Below, piece after piece: positions 1 to 9,602 of a stretch of DNA of 64,000 nt. Made by a program: the position numbers and the translations under genes. The stretch lies in assembly GCA_015660965.1 (NCBI GenBank), contig JACTVG010000004.1, forward strand, positions 1 to 64,000, read 5' to 3'. The notes under the pieces are model-generated. The model searched no databases, was not told the DNA's origin, and saw only the letters and a program-made list of their open reading frames with translations. Each line of letters opens with the position of its first letter. The first letter of the stretch is position 1. Origin of the DNA: Methanoregulaceae archaeon. GTDB lineage: Archaea > Halobacteriota > Methanomicrobia > Methanomicrobiales > Methanospirillaceae.

Positions 1-323
1 CGTAGGGCCTGGATTCGTGTCTCAGAATCCATCTCCGGGCTCTTGCTCCCACAACCCGTACCGATTACAGGCTTGTTGGGCCGTTACCCCAACAACAACC
101 TAATCGGCCGCAGACCCATCCTCAGGCGGCTGACCTTTTGGCTACAGAGCATTCCAGCTTCCATAGTCTATGGGGTATTATCCCCAGTTTCCCGGGGTTA
201 TCCCCCTCCTGAGGGTAGGTTATCCACGTGTTACTGAGCAGTATGCCGAGGTCTTACACCTCTCAACTCGCATGGCTTAATCGAACTCCGATAGCAGTGG
301 CCTCTGGCAGGATCAACCAGAAT
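1..323 (-). rRNA. rrs: 16S ribosomal RNA, 5' part only
   Basis: Read on the minus strand, positions 323 to about 306 give the near-universal archaeal 16S start (ATTCTGGTTGATCCTGCC). The following bases keep the expected 5'-domain conservation down to the window edge. Only about 323 nt of roughly 1470 nt are present; the rest lies to the left of the window. The gene is transcribed away from scpA, with its leader and promoter at 324-781. Confidence 0.97.
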
Positions 324-781
324 TATAAAGCACACTTGTACTGAACTTTTTCGGAATTAGCGGTTACTAAACAAATTTCCGCATTGCCAGTATCAACGTC
401 AGACGCAACACCGGCCAAGCCGGTTTTCGTTGGGTCTCCATCATTTTATAGTAAAAATTTAGTCGTGTTTTTGATGAATAAACACGGGCTATTATTATAG
501 GTTTCAAGGATATTTATACCTTGTCACACCTACATTTTTTCCATCAGAAGCTGCACCGGCACGGGCCGGTTAATAGGTTCGTCATCTGAATATAGGGATA
601 ACATAATTGAGCTGTCCTATACTTAAACATTACCCCAGATCTGGTTACTAGTATCCGACGAGACAAATACTCAATGCAATATAATTTCAAAAGATAATGT
701 AACTAAACCCAAAAAAAGAATATCATTGATTTTTTACTTTATTTTTTAATCATGAAAAAATGGGTTTGTATTTGCAACTCA
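324..781 (-). promoter_or_regulatory. 16S rRNA leader and promoter region, plus scpA trailer
   Basis: These 458 bases have no credible gene. On the minus strand a good archaeal TATA box (TATAAATA, 518-511) would place a start near 490, giving a leader of about 165 nt before the 16S. A hairpin (ACCGGC/GCCGGT arms at 410-415 and 419-424, with outer CAAC/GTTG pairing at 406-409 and 429-432) lies in that leader and may belong to the rRNA processing region. A second TATA-like string (TTTAAGTATA, minus strand, about 617-626) suggests another rRNA promoter. The last 70 bases, nearest scpA, contain runs of T on the minus strand that fit termination of the smc-scpA unit. Confidence 0.6.
511..518 (-). 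promoter_or_regulatory. TATA box of the rRNA operon
   Basis: Minus-strand TATAAATA, about 190 nt upstream of the 16S 5' end, in an otherwise gene-free segment. It matches the archaeal TATA consensus closely. The initiation site about 25 nt downstream is inferred. Confidence 0.5.
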
Positions 782-1651
782 CTAACCTGCACGACAAATT
801 TGCACGAAAATATCCCCAAAGAACTCTTCCTGTCTTAAAGCACATTGCCCTTCGAGCATTAAGAAAAGGAGTGGAATAAAAACATCCGGGATAGTCCACC
901 CGAGTTTATCACAAATTTCAGTGAGAGTCATCTCTCCTTCATCCGTCATACACTGCAGGCATTCTTCAAAAACTTTGGTTGCCGATTCTTGATATTCTTC
1001 ATCATGAGCAATACCGACTACGTCATCAGCATCTATAAGTACAATCTCACCCTCCGTAAATCTTCGACGCCGGCGTTCTTCCTTTTCGATATTTTTGAGT
1101 TCAATGATAAGCTCGAAAAGCGTAACAGGGCTCTTACGTAAATTTTTTCGGTCAAGCCGACGCTGAATCTCACGTTCTAATTGCTCGATAGGACCTAGCC
1201 GACCCGCATATTTGAACTCTGAATCTAGTGCAAGATCGAAGTCATCACCAAACCCTAAATCACTTCCATCAGCATTTTCTCCATCTTCTGATGAAGTATC
1301 AGCAAGGTGTTCAGACTTCATTCGAAGAAGTGTTGCTGCATAAAAAAGCGTCCTCCCAGAAAGTTGGAGATTCAGCTGTCGACATCGTTCCAATTCTAAA
1401 AGGAATCTGTCAGTCACTTCAATAATATTGATATTCCACGGATCAATCTCACCACGTTCTGCCATCTGGACAAGGATTTCAACTGGGTCTTCAATGAAAG
1501 GCTGATCAGATTGGGATGTAGCTTCAACAATCATGCCATTTTTGTTGGATCCGCTATCTGTGTTATCCTGAACAGAATATTCATCACCTTCTTTTTTATT
1601 AGGCGGAGTAGATTCGCGGTTCTGTGAAGCTTCGGAATTCTTATCACTCAT
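782..1651 (-). CDS. scpA: Segregation and condensation protein A (ScpA kleisin)
   Basis: This 289-aa protein is the kleisin that bridges the heads of an SMC dimer in the chromosome-organising condensin complex. After an acidic, Ser/Thr-rich N-terminus (about residues 1-50) it has the ScpA core with the family hallmark DPVEILVQMAERGEIDPW and a helix ending ATLLRMKSEHL, the part that contacts the SMC neck. A very acidic linker (about residues 118-145) separates this from a C-terminal winged-helix-like region that would bind the second SMC head. Its ATG lies inside the last codons of smc (8-nt overlap), so the two are translationally coupled. No scpB is visible in the window. The N-terminal extension is longer than in bacterial ScpA. 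Confidence 0.93.
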   Translation of the reverse strand: MSDKNSEASQNRESTPPNKKEGDEYSVQDNTDSGSNKNGMIVEATSQSDQPFIEDPVEILVQMAERGEIDPWNINIIEVTDRFLLELERCRQLNLQLSGRTLFYAATLLRMKSEHLADTSSEDGENADGSDLGFGDDFDLALDSEFKYAGRLGPIEQLEREIQRRLDRKNLRKSPVTLFELIIELKNIEKEERRRRRFTEGEIVLIDADDVVGIAHDEEYQESATKVFEECLQCMTDEGEMTLTEICDKLGWTIPDVFIPLLFLMLEGQCALRQEEFFGDIFVQICRAG

Positions 1652-4600
1652 GTGCCTTGACTCCAGTGACGAGCGTAGTCTTGTCAGGACGTAGAGTTAC
1701 ACCCATAATTCGCTGGGCACCCTCAATCATTGGTTTGCGAAGCGAAACGATCACAAACTGGGACTTTGGAGAGAGTTCCGTGATCATGGTGGCAATCCGT
1801 TCTACATTTGAACCATCCAATGACATATCCACTTCATCAAATGCATAAAACGGTGCAGGAATGTACTGTTGAATTGAGAATATGAATGCCAGAGTCGTGA
1901 GTGACTTCTCACCGCCAGAAAGAGATGAAAGAAGGTGTACGGTTTTATCTCTGGGTTGAACAGCAAATGTTAAACCGCCGGCAAATGGATCTTCTTCATT
2001 TTCAAGTACAAGATGTCCACTCCCGCTCGTGAGTCGGGCAAATATTTCACGGAAATTCGAATCGATTGCTTTTAGTGCGGTCATAAAGGACTCGTACTTC
2101 ATTTGTTCGTATTTCTGGATCCGTTCGAGAATATTGGTCCGCTCTTTTGAGAGGACTTCTTTCTTTTCAGTCCGCTCGTCAACTTGTTTCTGCACCTTCT
2201 CGTATTCTTCGATTGCAAGCATGTTGACAGCACCAACTTTCCGTAATGCACCATCAGCTTCTGCGATCTTTCCCTCGATCTCTGATAGTGTCAAATCTGT
2301 TTTTGCCTCACCAACCTGTTGACGGAGCATGTCAACTTCAATCCCAAGAGATTTTGCTCGATCTTCAACTGCCGCCATTTGGACTTTAATACGCTCTGTT
2401 TCTGAATCGAATTTTAGAAGTTTCTGCTGTGATTCTGCAATATGTTGTGAAATTTCATTGCGCTTGCTTTTTAATTCATCGAGCTCTCCGGAGAACTCCT
2501 TTTGTCGCCCTTCAAGTGCAGCGATTTGTGCTTTGTGGTTTGTGATCTGTTCATTAGATGAAGCGATCTCAGTATCGATCTGCTGATTTCGTTCTTCCTG
2601 TCGTTTGCGTTCATCTGCAAGTTCACCAAGTCGCGAGCTGAAATGGGATCGTTCTCGTGTGACATCGTTGATATCAGCGTCCTTATTACGCAAGCGCCCA
2701 TCGAGCTCTTCGATCCCCCGTTTCTTTTTCTCCATCTGTTCAGTTAGCTGTGGGATATTGGTGTCATCAAGGCGCTTTTTGATCGCATCAATCTCAGCAT
2801 TGATACCGTTTATAGCCTCAGTGGTCTTATCGAGTTCTGATTCTAGAGCCGCAATTTCAGCTGCACCACCCTTCGTTTCCTCTTGTTGGCGGGCGACTGC
2901 TTGCTCGATTGTTTGCTTTTCAATAGAGATCGCATCGAACCTGCGGTTAAACTCCTCGGTAAACATCCCATAACGAGCTGTCTTTTGATCAATCTCACTT
3001 CGAGAAGTTCGTTTCGCATCTACTTCATCGGTAAGGCGTTTGACTGATGCCTCGATTAGTGATGCCTCGCTCGTTAGTTCAGATAGATGTGTGCGAATCC
3101 CAACAATCTCATCGTCTACTGCTGCACCAAACCCATGGATCGGTTTTTTACTAACCCCGCCGGTTATAGCACCACTTCGTTCTAGGAGTTCCCCTTCAAC
3201 GGTCACTAACCGGTACTTACCGAGCAGCTTTCTGGCATGATCGAGCGTGTCGACTACGACTGTAGCACCAAGTGCAACAGTAAACGCTTTTTTATACTTA
3301 GGATCAAATTCGAGCAAATTGACTGCGTACCCTATTACCCCGGTTTCTTTGACTGCCGGAAGCTGCGGGGGATTTAGTTTGTTAAGTGGAAGAAAGGTTA
3401 CTCTGCCTAATTTTTCGTTTTTCAGATATTGGATCGCTTCTGCCGCTATCTTATCGGTATCTACGACAACAAAATGGAGTTTCTGTCCTGCAGCAACGTT
3501 GAGGGCAGTTGCATATTCAGCAGGAGCTTTACCGAGAGATGCAATAGTTCCATGCACTCCATCCATAGCACAAACTGCCTCAATTGCTTTACCCCCGGAT
3601 TCACCTCTCGCTTGCTGGGCGGCTTCAAGCCGAAATGCTTCCTGTTCGGTTTCCCTGATCTCTCCTTTCAGACGTTCAAGGGTCGATCGCTGTGCAAAAA
3701 GGGTACCTTCAAGTTCTGATAAAGCCCGGTCGAGTGTTTTTTTCTCTCCTGCAAGGTTAGATACACTCGTTTCCGAATCGGTCAGTTGTCCTTTCTTTGC
3801 AGTATATTCTTCATCGAGTTGCTTGAGTAAACCAGTGAGCCGTTCGAGCTCCGATGTTCGCATTCTGCTCTTTTCAATAAGCATGTCTTGTTGATGTAGA
3901 AGTGCAGATCGGGCACCTTTCTTTTCCTCAACTTGCTGCAGAAGAGCAAAGAGTTTATCGCGGGCACCCTCAGTGTCTTGGCTATGTTCTCGGATCTCGA
4001 TTTCAATCTTCTCTAATTGGGCACGGGCAGTAGCAACCTCCATCGCGATATTTGTACGATCGATGGATAAAGTTCGAACTTGTTCTGAGCATTCTGTTAC
4101 TCGAGCTTCTGCCCGTTTTGTGTCCAAGTAAACGCGATTTATTGCTTCTAAGTTGGTTTCTTTTTCTTTACGCAATCGTACAATGGTTTGTTCGGCAAGT
4201 TTGATACCCCCCTTTGCTTCCTCTAGTTCAGCAATGAGTTTTAGGTAATCAGCCCCACTTTTTTTGTTGATCTGATCATCAATGTCTTTTAGGTCAGCTT
4301 GATGGTAGATGAGCTCGTTTTCTTCAAGGCTACGGTCTGACTCGACACGGGAGAAATTGATCTTATGCTCGTCTGTTAGCTTCAGAAGAGTTCCAAGCTC
4401 TTTTTCACGGTTATGAAGTTGAGCAGCAGCACGACAGTTCTGGAAAAATGTGAGCTCTTTCTGCCATTTCTGGTATTCAAGAGCATGCTCCCGTTCTTTC
4501 TTTAGCTCATTGACCCTTTTCGATAGCTCAAGTAGGAGCAATTCTTCGCGTTCGATCCGTTCTCTCACAACGTCTAGTTCACGGAGTGCTTGTTCTTTTT

Positions 4601-5084
4601 TCTGATCAAACTCAGCAACGCCTGCGATTTCATCGATAATCTTTCGACGTTCAAAATCACTCATTTCCATGATTCGAGTAATATCCCCTTGCATCACTAC
4701 ATTATATCCATGGGGTTTGATGCCATGCTTCGCAAGAAAGTCAATAATATCACCCTGTTTGCAAACACGGTCGTTTAAATAATTGTAACTATAATATCCG
4801 TTACCAGTCCGTTTTATTCGGCGTCGAACCCGCGTTCCATCAGAAAACTCAATTCCAACTTCTGCAGTATTCTTTCCAGAATTGAGGTTGATTAAGTCCG
4901 TTAGTTTCTCTGCACGCAGATTGCGGGCGCTGGATAAGGCGAGAACAAAAAGGATTGCATCAATGATATTGCTTTTACCAGAACCATTGGGGCCGGAAAT
5001 GACCGTGAAGCCTTCAAGAAAAGGAATTTTTGTCTTTTTTGAGAAAGATTTGAAGTTATCGATCTCCAGCTCTGTGATATGCAA
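1644..5084 (-). CDS. smc: Chromosome segregation ATPase SMC
   Basis: This is a full-length 1146-aa SMC, the ATPase that folds and segregates the chromosome. The N-terminal head has Walker A GPNGSGKS at residues 31-38. Two long coiled coils flank a hinge at about residues 500-650, which contains the flexible-hinge pattern around VCAMDGVHGTIASLG. The C-terminal head carries the ABC signature LSGGEKSL and a Walker B ending YAFDEVDMSLD. The length is normal for archaeal SMC. It sits 12 nt downstream of a coiled-coil gene and overlaps scpA by 8 nt, so the three genes probably form one operon. Many long open frames on the other strand here are shadows of the coiled-coil coding sequence. Confidence 0.97.
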   Translation of the reverse strand: MHITELEIDNFKSFSKKTKIPFLEGFTVISGPNGSGKSNIIDAILFVLALSSARNLRAEKLTDLINLNSGKNTAEVGIEFSDGTRVRRRIKRTGNGYYSYNYLNDRVCKQGDIIDFLAKHGIKPHGYNVVMQGDITRIMEMSDFERRKIIDEIAGVAEFDQKKEQALRELDVVRERIEREELLLLELSKRVNELKKEREHALEYQKWQKELTFFQNCRAAAQLHNREKELGTLLKLTDEHKINFSRVESDRSLEENELIYHQADLKDIDDQINKKSGADYLKLIAELEEAKGGIKLAEQTIVRLRKEKETNLEAINRVYLDTKRAEARVTECSEQVRTLSIDRTNIAMEVATARAQLEKIEIEIREHSQDTEGARDKLFALLQQVEEKKGARSALLHQQDMLIEKSRMRTSELERLTGLLKQLDEEYTAKKGQLTDSETSVSNLAGEKKTLDRALSELEGTLFAQRSTLERLKGEIRETEQEAFRLEAAQQARGESGGKAIEAVCAMDGVHGTIASLGKAPAEYATALNVAAGQKLHFVVVDTDKIAAEAIQYLKNEKLGRVTFLPLNKLNPPQLPAVKETGVIGYAVNLLEFDPKYKKAFTVALGATVVVDTLDHARKLLGKYRLVTVEGELLERSGAITGGVSKKPIHGFGAAVDDEIVGIRTHLSELTSEASLIEASVKRLTDEVDAKRTSRSEIDQKTARYGMFTEEFNRRFDAISIEKQTIEQAVARQQEETKGGAAEIAALESELDKTTEAINGINAEIDAIKKRLDDTNIPQLTEQMEKKKRGIEELDGRLRNKDADINDVTRERSHFSSRLGELADERKRQEERNQQIDTEIASSNEQITNHKAQIAALEGRQKEFSGELDELKSKRNEISQHIAESQQKLLKFDSETERIKVQMAAVEDRAKSLGIEVDMLRQQVGEAKTDLTLSEIEGKIAEADGALRKVGAVNMLAIEEYEKVQKQVDERTEKKEVLSKERTNILERIQKYEQMKYESFMTALKAIDSNFREIFARLTSGSGHLVLENEEDPFAGGLTFAVQPRDKTVHLLSSLSGGEKSLTTLAFIFSIQQYIPAPFYAFDEVDMSLDGSNVERIATMITELSPKSQFVIVSLRKPMIEGAQRIMGVTLRPDKTTLVTGVKAHE

Positions 5085-5096
5085 AGACCGGGCTCC

Positions 5097-5585
5097 TTAC
5101 TTCTTTGCAGGATCCGCTTTCTCATCATCGGTGGCGTAGATGAGATCGCTCTGTTTTTTGGCAGGTTCTTTGCCCTTTTTTCTGCCATAGCCAGGCGTTG
5201 CAACAATAAAGTTCTTATCTCCTCGCCGAGGTTCCAGCTTCATTGTACCGTCAGATTGCATGATCATGTCCATTGAAGGTTCCTCGGGTTTAGCTGGTGC
5301 ATCTCCCTGACGTGCAGACTTCGGTCGCATTACAACAGTACTACCTGCTTGTGATGTACTTCCAGGTGCTGCCTGTTGTTGCGAACCCTGAACAATTGGC
5401 TGAACTCTCTTGAGTTCCTGCCGACTCCGTTCTTCACTCATCTTCGAGAGTTTCATCGTAATAGATTTTAAGTCAAGGAGCTCTTCCGTGAGACCCTTCA
5501 AAAGTGCCTCGATTTCCTTAATCTTACGTTCCATCGCTACAATGCGGTCATCGCTTGCAGCTCCACCAGTTGATCCATTTGTCAT
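5097..5585 (-). CDS. SMC-linked coiled-coil protein of unknown function
   Basis: I do not recognise a named family. From the ATG at 5585 the product has 162 aa: a predicted helical coiled coil (about residues 10-65, with regular Leu/Ile and charged residues), a low-complexity Gln/Ala/Ser/Pro linker, a short conserved-looking segment (around DGTMKLEPRRGDKNFIVATPG), and a Lys/Asp-rich tail. An AGGAG lies 12 nt upstream of this ATG. A TTG at 5654 could start a 185-aa form 14 nt below the inferred transcript start; a TATA-like TATTTATAATTA lies at about 5690-5701. It is the first gene of the smc-scpA unit, so a role with SMC is inferred from context only. Confidence 0.7.
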   Translation of the reverse strand: MTNGSTGGAASDDRIVAMERKIKEIEALLKGLTEELLDLKSITMKLSKMSEERSRQELKRVQPIVQGSQQQAAPGSTSQAGSTVVMRPKSARQGDAPAKPEEPSMDMIMQSDGTMKLEPRRGDKNFIVATPGYGRKKGKEPAKKQSDLIYATDDEKADPAKK

Positions 5586-5899
5586 TCTAATCAATTTCTC
5601 CTGTTCATCCAGTTCTAACTTAACCAGTCTGGTCTTTGCATTTTTCTGCAGCAATCCAGCCTATAAAGGTAAGGATTGACGCTATACTAATTATAAATAA
5701 TAGTATTGATCGCCGGATAAGGAAAAAAGGTTTGTGCTATTTTCCTCGGTTATTTCCTCTGTACGTAACAAAATTCATGTATATCACGCGCTTTGATTGG
5801 AATTAGGCAATTTTGTAATGAGTGATTTCTATTCTGAAGAGAATTAGTCAGACCTGATAACAAAACTGTATTACCTAATTGCAGCACACCCTTTTCCAT

Positions 5900-7138
5900 A
5901 TGTCCTATCTTGCGAAAACCGATCCGCAAATAGCAGATATTATTGAAAAAGAAAGATTGCGGCAGCAAAACGGGCTGGAACTTATTGCATCCGAAAACCT
6001 CGTTTCTAGGGCTGTACTTGAAGCAGTGGGGTCAATCATGACCAACAAATATGCAGAAGGCTACCCCGGCAAGCGATATTATGGAGGGTGCGAGTTTCAT
6101 GATATGGCAGAGAATCTCGCCCGAGATAGATTGAAAAAGCTCTTCGGTGCACAACACGCAAACGTACAACCTCACTCAGGTACCCAAGCAAACATGGCGG
6201 TTTATTTTGCATTCATGAAGCTTGGCGAGGGACTGTTGAGCATGAAACTAACGCAGGGCGGACATCTTTCTCATGGTTCACCAGTCAGTTTCACCGGCCA
6301 GTTTTATAAGGTGAGCCAATACAGTCTCGATCCAAAAACAGAACGCCTAGATTATGGCATAGTTGAGGAACTTGCACGTAAAGAGAGACCGAAAATAATT
6401 GTTTGCGGTGCTTCAGCATACCCTCGAACTATTGATTTCAAAGCGTTCCAGGAAATTGCAGATGCGGTAGGTGCGTACTGTATGGCTGACATTGCCCATA
6501 TTGCAGGTCTTGTGGCCAGCGGTGTTCATCCCACTTCAGTAGGTGTCACGAACTTCACAACAACGACCACTCACAAAACACTTCGTGGTCCTCGTGGTGG
6601 TGCTATTATGTGCAACACCGAATATGCTCAAGCTATCGACAAGGCTGTGTTCCCCGGTATGCAGGGCGGTCCACTCATGAACACAATCGCTGCAAAAGCA
6701 GTTTGTTTTGAGGAGGCTTTGCGCCCCTCTTTTAAGGAGTATAATAAACAGATTGTAAAAAACGCAAAAGTTCTTGCTGAAACTCTGAGTGATACTGGAC
6801 TTCGACTTGTTTCAGGTGGTACGGACAATCACCTGATGCTCATTGACCTTACATCACAGGGTATTACTGGACTCGAAGCTGAAACAGCCCTCGGCAAAGC
6901 AGGTATTACGGTGAATAAGAATACAATTCCCAATGAAACTAAGAGCCCATTTATTACAAGCGGACTCCGTATCGGTACACCCACGGTCACTTCACGTGGT
7001 ATGAAAGAGGGAGAGATGCGTGAAATCGGCAGATATATCGCACGTATTGTTAAAGACATTCACAATGAATCGACGATTAAGGATATACTCCTTAAGGTCA
7101 CTGCAATGTCGAGTAAATTCCCGCTCTATCCAGAATAA
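5900..7138 (+). CDS. glyA: Serine hydroxymethyltransferase
   Basis: This 412-aa PLP enzyme interconverts serine and glycine while passing the hydroxymethyl carbon to a tetrahydropterin (folate or methanopterin in methanogens). The Schiff-base lysine is K226 in [15 protein letters not shown], and the ASENLVS and [11 protein letters not shown] motifs are present. An in-frame TTG lies 21 nt upstream, but the ATG at 5900, giving [10 protein letters not shown], matches the family N-terminus better. It leads a plus-strand C1 cluster with folD, a DHPS-like gene and cofE, and is divergent from the smc operon. Confidence 0.96.
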   Translation: MSYLAKTDPQIADIIEKERLRQQNGLELIASENLVSRAVLEAVGSIMTNKYAEGYPGKRYYGGCEFHDMAENLARDRLKKLFGAQHANVQPHSGTQANMAVYFAFMKLGEGLLSMKLTQGGHLSHGSPVSFTGQFYKVSQYSLDPKTERLDYGIVEELARKERPKIIVCGASAYPRTIDFKAFQEIADAVGAYCMADIAHIAGLVASGVHPTSVGVTNFTTTTTHKTLRGPRGGAIMCNTEYAQAIDKAVFPGMQGGPLMNTIAAKAVCFEEALRPSFKEYNKQIVKNAKVLAETLSDTGLRLVSGGTDNHLMLIDLTSQGITGLEAETALGKAGITVNKNTIPNETKSPFITSGLRIGTPTVTSRGMKEGEMREIGRYIARIVKDIHNESTIKDILLKVTAMSSKFPLYPE

Positions 7139-7174
7139 AAAGAATCGATTCCTCAAATTAAATCCCCGGTTAAT

Positions 7175-8017
7175 ATGATCCTAGATGGAAAAACGTGCTC
7201 AGAAAGACGGCTCGAGATTCTACGTGAGGAAATCGATGAATCGGGACTCAATCCTACTTTAGCAACTGTGATTGTAGGAGCCAACCCCGCATCTCAAATG
7301 TATGTACGTATGAAGCAACGTACCTGTGAAAAAGTTCACATTGAGTCTGTTGGGATTGAATTACCGGCAAATACAAAAACAGATCAGGTATTAGTTACAG
7401 TTCACCAGTTGAACAATGATTCTGATATTGATGGGGTTCTTGTCCAACTTCCCCTTCCCAAAACAATTGATACAGGGATTGTTATACGATCGGTTCGTTC
7501 CGACAAGGATGTCGATGGATTCCATCCTTACAATCTCGGACTCCTCTTTTCTGGAAAACCAGTATTTGTTCCATGTACACCAAAAGGTATCATGACTCTA
7601 TTTGGTGAATATGAAATTGATGTCGCAGGAAAGAATGCAGTTGTTCTCGGACGAAGTCTTGAAGTCGGGAGACCGATGGCTGCACTTCTCACAAATGCCG
7701 ATGCAACTGTAACTATTTGTCATAGCAAAACCTCCAATCTTTCCGAAGAGACTTTGAGAGCAGATATACTAGTCTCTGCTATTGGAAAACCGCAATTTAT
7801 TACCGCAAATATGGTGAAGCCAGGCGCTGTGATAGTTGACGTTGGAATCAATCAGCTTAATGGTAAATTAGTTGGTGACGTGGACTTTGAGGCAGTTAAG
7901 GAGATTGCCTCTGCTATAACCCCAGTGCCTGGAGGGGTTGGTCCTATGACGATCGCAACACTTATGGAGAACACTTTCCTAGCAGCGAAGTTGAGGTCAT
8001 GCAGCACTGTGTGGTGA
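7175..8017 (+). CDS. folD: Methylene-tetrahydrofolate dehydrogenase / cyclohydrolase (FolD)
   Basis: This 280-aa bifunctional enzyme oxidises methylene-H4F to methenyl-H4F with NAD(P) and hydrolyses it to formyl-H4F. The catalytic Tyr/Lys pair is Y43 and K47 (YVRMK). The family strings [17 protein letters not shown] and PGGVGPMT are all present, as is a Rossmann-type segment ([14 protein letters not shown]). It starts 36 nt after glyA and overlaps the next gene by 19 nt. FolD implies a tetrahydrofolate pool beside methanopterin, as known in Methanosarcina barkeri. Confidence 0.95.
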   Translation: MILDGKTCSERRLEILREEIDESGLNPTLATVIVGANPASQMYVRMKQRTCEKVHIESVGIELPANTKTDQVLVTVHQLNNDSDIDGVLVQLPLPKTIDTGIVIRSVRSDKDVDGFHPYNLGLLFSGKPVFVPCTPKGIMTLFGEYEIDVAGKNAVVLGRSLEVGRPMAALLTNADATVTICHSKTSNLSEETLRADILVSAIGKPQFITANMVKPGAVIVDVGINQLNGKLVGDVDFEAVKEIASAITPVPGGVGPMTIATLMENTFLAAKLRSCSTVW

Positions 8018-8811
8018 ATGGTCATGAGATTGGCGGTGGATCACCCATCAAAATTATGGGAATAATCAATTGTAGCCCAGAATCTTTTTTTAATGGATCC
8101 TACGTCCCAACGGCATCTGTTCATTCAGCGGCAATAGAGATGGTGGAGCATGGTGCAACAATCATTGATGTAGGTGCACGAAGCACTGCTCCAAATGTAC
8201 AACCAATCAGTGGGAGAGAAGAAGTGGAGAGGATCGGTTCGGCACTCAAAGAACTGGATGGAAGCGGTATTACTGTTTCTGTTGATACCATGCATCCGGG
8301 AGTACTTGAAGTCTGCCTAAAACATGATATTCACATGGTAAACGATATAGCAGGGCTCTCCTCTGAATCGTATGCAAAGATGGTTGCAGAGACCCATCTG
8401 CCGATGATTTTAATGGCGTCTTTTTCACGTCAAGGAGATCCTGTCGGTTTCGATGCAACGATGAAAGCAATGGAGACGGTTACTTCCCGTTGTGAACGTT
8501 ATGGAATTGATAATTATATTCTCGATCCTGCTATAGGTATCTGGACTCCGTTTCGATCTGTTGAGGATGATTGGGATATCTGTCGAAATTTCGAGAAATT
8601 TAGGATCTTCAACCGGCCACTGCTTGCTGCCATATCTCGAAAAACATTTATTGGTAGCTTGCTGGATCAAGAACCCGAAGAAAGACTTTATGGCTCCCTT
8701 GCTGTCACGATGATGTTACTTTCTAAAGGGGCGTCATTGGTTCGTACGCATGATGTAGCCGCTACTGCTGATACAATAAAAGTTTATGAACGGATGGTGA
8801 AAGGGGCATGA
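7999..8811 (+). CDS. Dihydropteroate synthase-like pterin-binding protein
   Basis: This 270-aa TIM-barrel protein belongs to the pterin-binding (DHPS) superfamily. It has the pterin-site strings [39 protein letters not shown] and a late [10 protein letters not shown]. Classical DHPS joins dihydropterin pyrophosphate with p-aminobenzoate. Archaeal relatives are diverged, and methanopterin uses a different synthase, so the substrate is uncertain. A late in-frame ATG inside the end of folD gives the 19-nt overlap, and the next gene overlaps by 4 nt. Position between folD and cofE suggests a role in making or tuning the C1 carrier. Confidence 0.85.
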   Translation: MQHCVVNGHEIGGGSPIKIMGIINCSPESFFNGSYVPTASVHSAAIEMVEHGATIIDVGARSTAPNVQPISGREEVERIGSALKELDGSGITVSVDTMHPGVLEVCLKHDIHMVNDIAGLSSESYAKMVAETHLPMILMASFSRQGDPVGFDATMKAMETVTSRCERYGIDNYILDPAIGIWTPFRSVEDDWDICRNFEKFRIFNRPLLAAISRKTFIGSLLDQEPEERLYGSLAVTMMLLSKGASLVRTHDVAATADTIKVYERMVKGA

Positions 8812-9578
8812 ATGCCTCTTTTTCAGTCTTTGGGTTAGCGACAGGATTGATAAACCCCGGTGACGATATCGCTGCAAGAATTGTTAAGACTGCAGAGAAA
8901 TCAGAATGTCGGGGAATTTGCAGCGGGGACATTATTGTACTAGCAGAGTCGATGGTGGCAACTGCAGAGAGTCGTGTAATTGATCTAAAGACAATAAAGC
9001 CTTCAAAACAGGCAAAGGAGCTAGCCCAAAAATATGATATGGATCCCCGTTCTGCTGAAGTGGTGCTCCGCGAAAGCGATTCTATAATAGGGGGTATCCC
9101 ACACTTCCTTCTCTGTATGACAAATGGTACGCTTCTACCTAATGCAGGTGTTGATGGTTCCAACGCACCTCCTGGTTGCCTTATACCACTTCCGTTGAAT
9201 CCAGATGCAAGTGCAGTTAGAATCAGAAATGAGATTGAGCAATTATGTGGCGTGAAAGTTGGTGTGATCATTGCAGATAGTCGAACTCATGCGATGAGAT
9301 CTGGGTGTAGTGGAGTTGCTATCGGCTGTGCAGGGATTGAATCGGTGATTGATGACCGTGGTCGGGCGGATCTTTTTGGTAGGCGAATGGAAGTCACAAA
9401 GAGAGCAATTGCCGATAACATTTCATCAGCGGCAGAAATTGTGATGGGTGAAACTGATGAAGGAGTGCCCGCTGCTATTGTGCGAGGATTGGACATCCCA
9501 ATTAAAGAGGTCTCTGGTGTGGAGTCGATCGATGCTAACGATTGTTTGTTTATGGGTTTGCTAAGAAGGAGAGATTAA
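8808..9578 (+). CDS. cofE: Coenzyme F420-0:L-glutamate ligase
   Basis: This 256-aa CofE adds glutamate to F420-0 in a GTP-dependent reaction to give F420-1/F420-2. Recognisable family strings are GDIIVLAESMVATAESR, RTHAMRSGCSGVAIG, GRADLFGR and the C-terminal EGVPAAIVRG. It starts with an ATGA overlap on the DHPS-like gene, indicating coupling. F420 is the hydride carrier of methanogenesis; cofC and cofG lie within the next 3.5 kb. Confidence 0.95.
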   Translation: MNASFSVFGLATGLINPGDDIAARIVKTAEKSECRGICSGDIIVLAESMVATAESRVIDLKTIKPSKQAKELAQKYDMDPRSAEVVLRESDSIIGGIPHFLLCMTNGTLLPNAGVDGSNAPPGCLIPLPLNPDASAVRIRNEIEQLCGVKVGVIIADSRTHAMRSGCSGVAIGCAGIESVIDDRGRADLFGRRMEVTKRAIADNISSAAEIVMGETDEGVPAAIVRGLDIPIKEVSGVESIDANDCLFMGLLRRRD

Positions 9579-9602
9579 AACCGTTATTTGAAGGTGTCAA
9601 TT

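Noticed and set aside
43-237. A small plus-strand gene at the window start
   Set aside because: It lies opposite the 16S rRNA 5' end and is only a by-chance open frame in rRNA.
1228-1425. A plus-strand frame within scpA
   Set aside because: It is the shadow of the kleisin core on the minus strand, with no start signal.
3247-3894. A 215-codon frame on the plus strand inside smc
   Set aside because: It is antisense to the SMC hinge and coiled-coil region, is Ser/Cys-rich in the way typical of frames opposite Glu/Lys-rich helices, and has no family motif or start signal.
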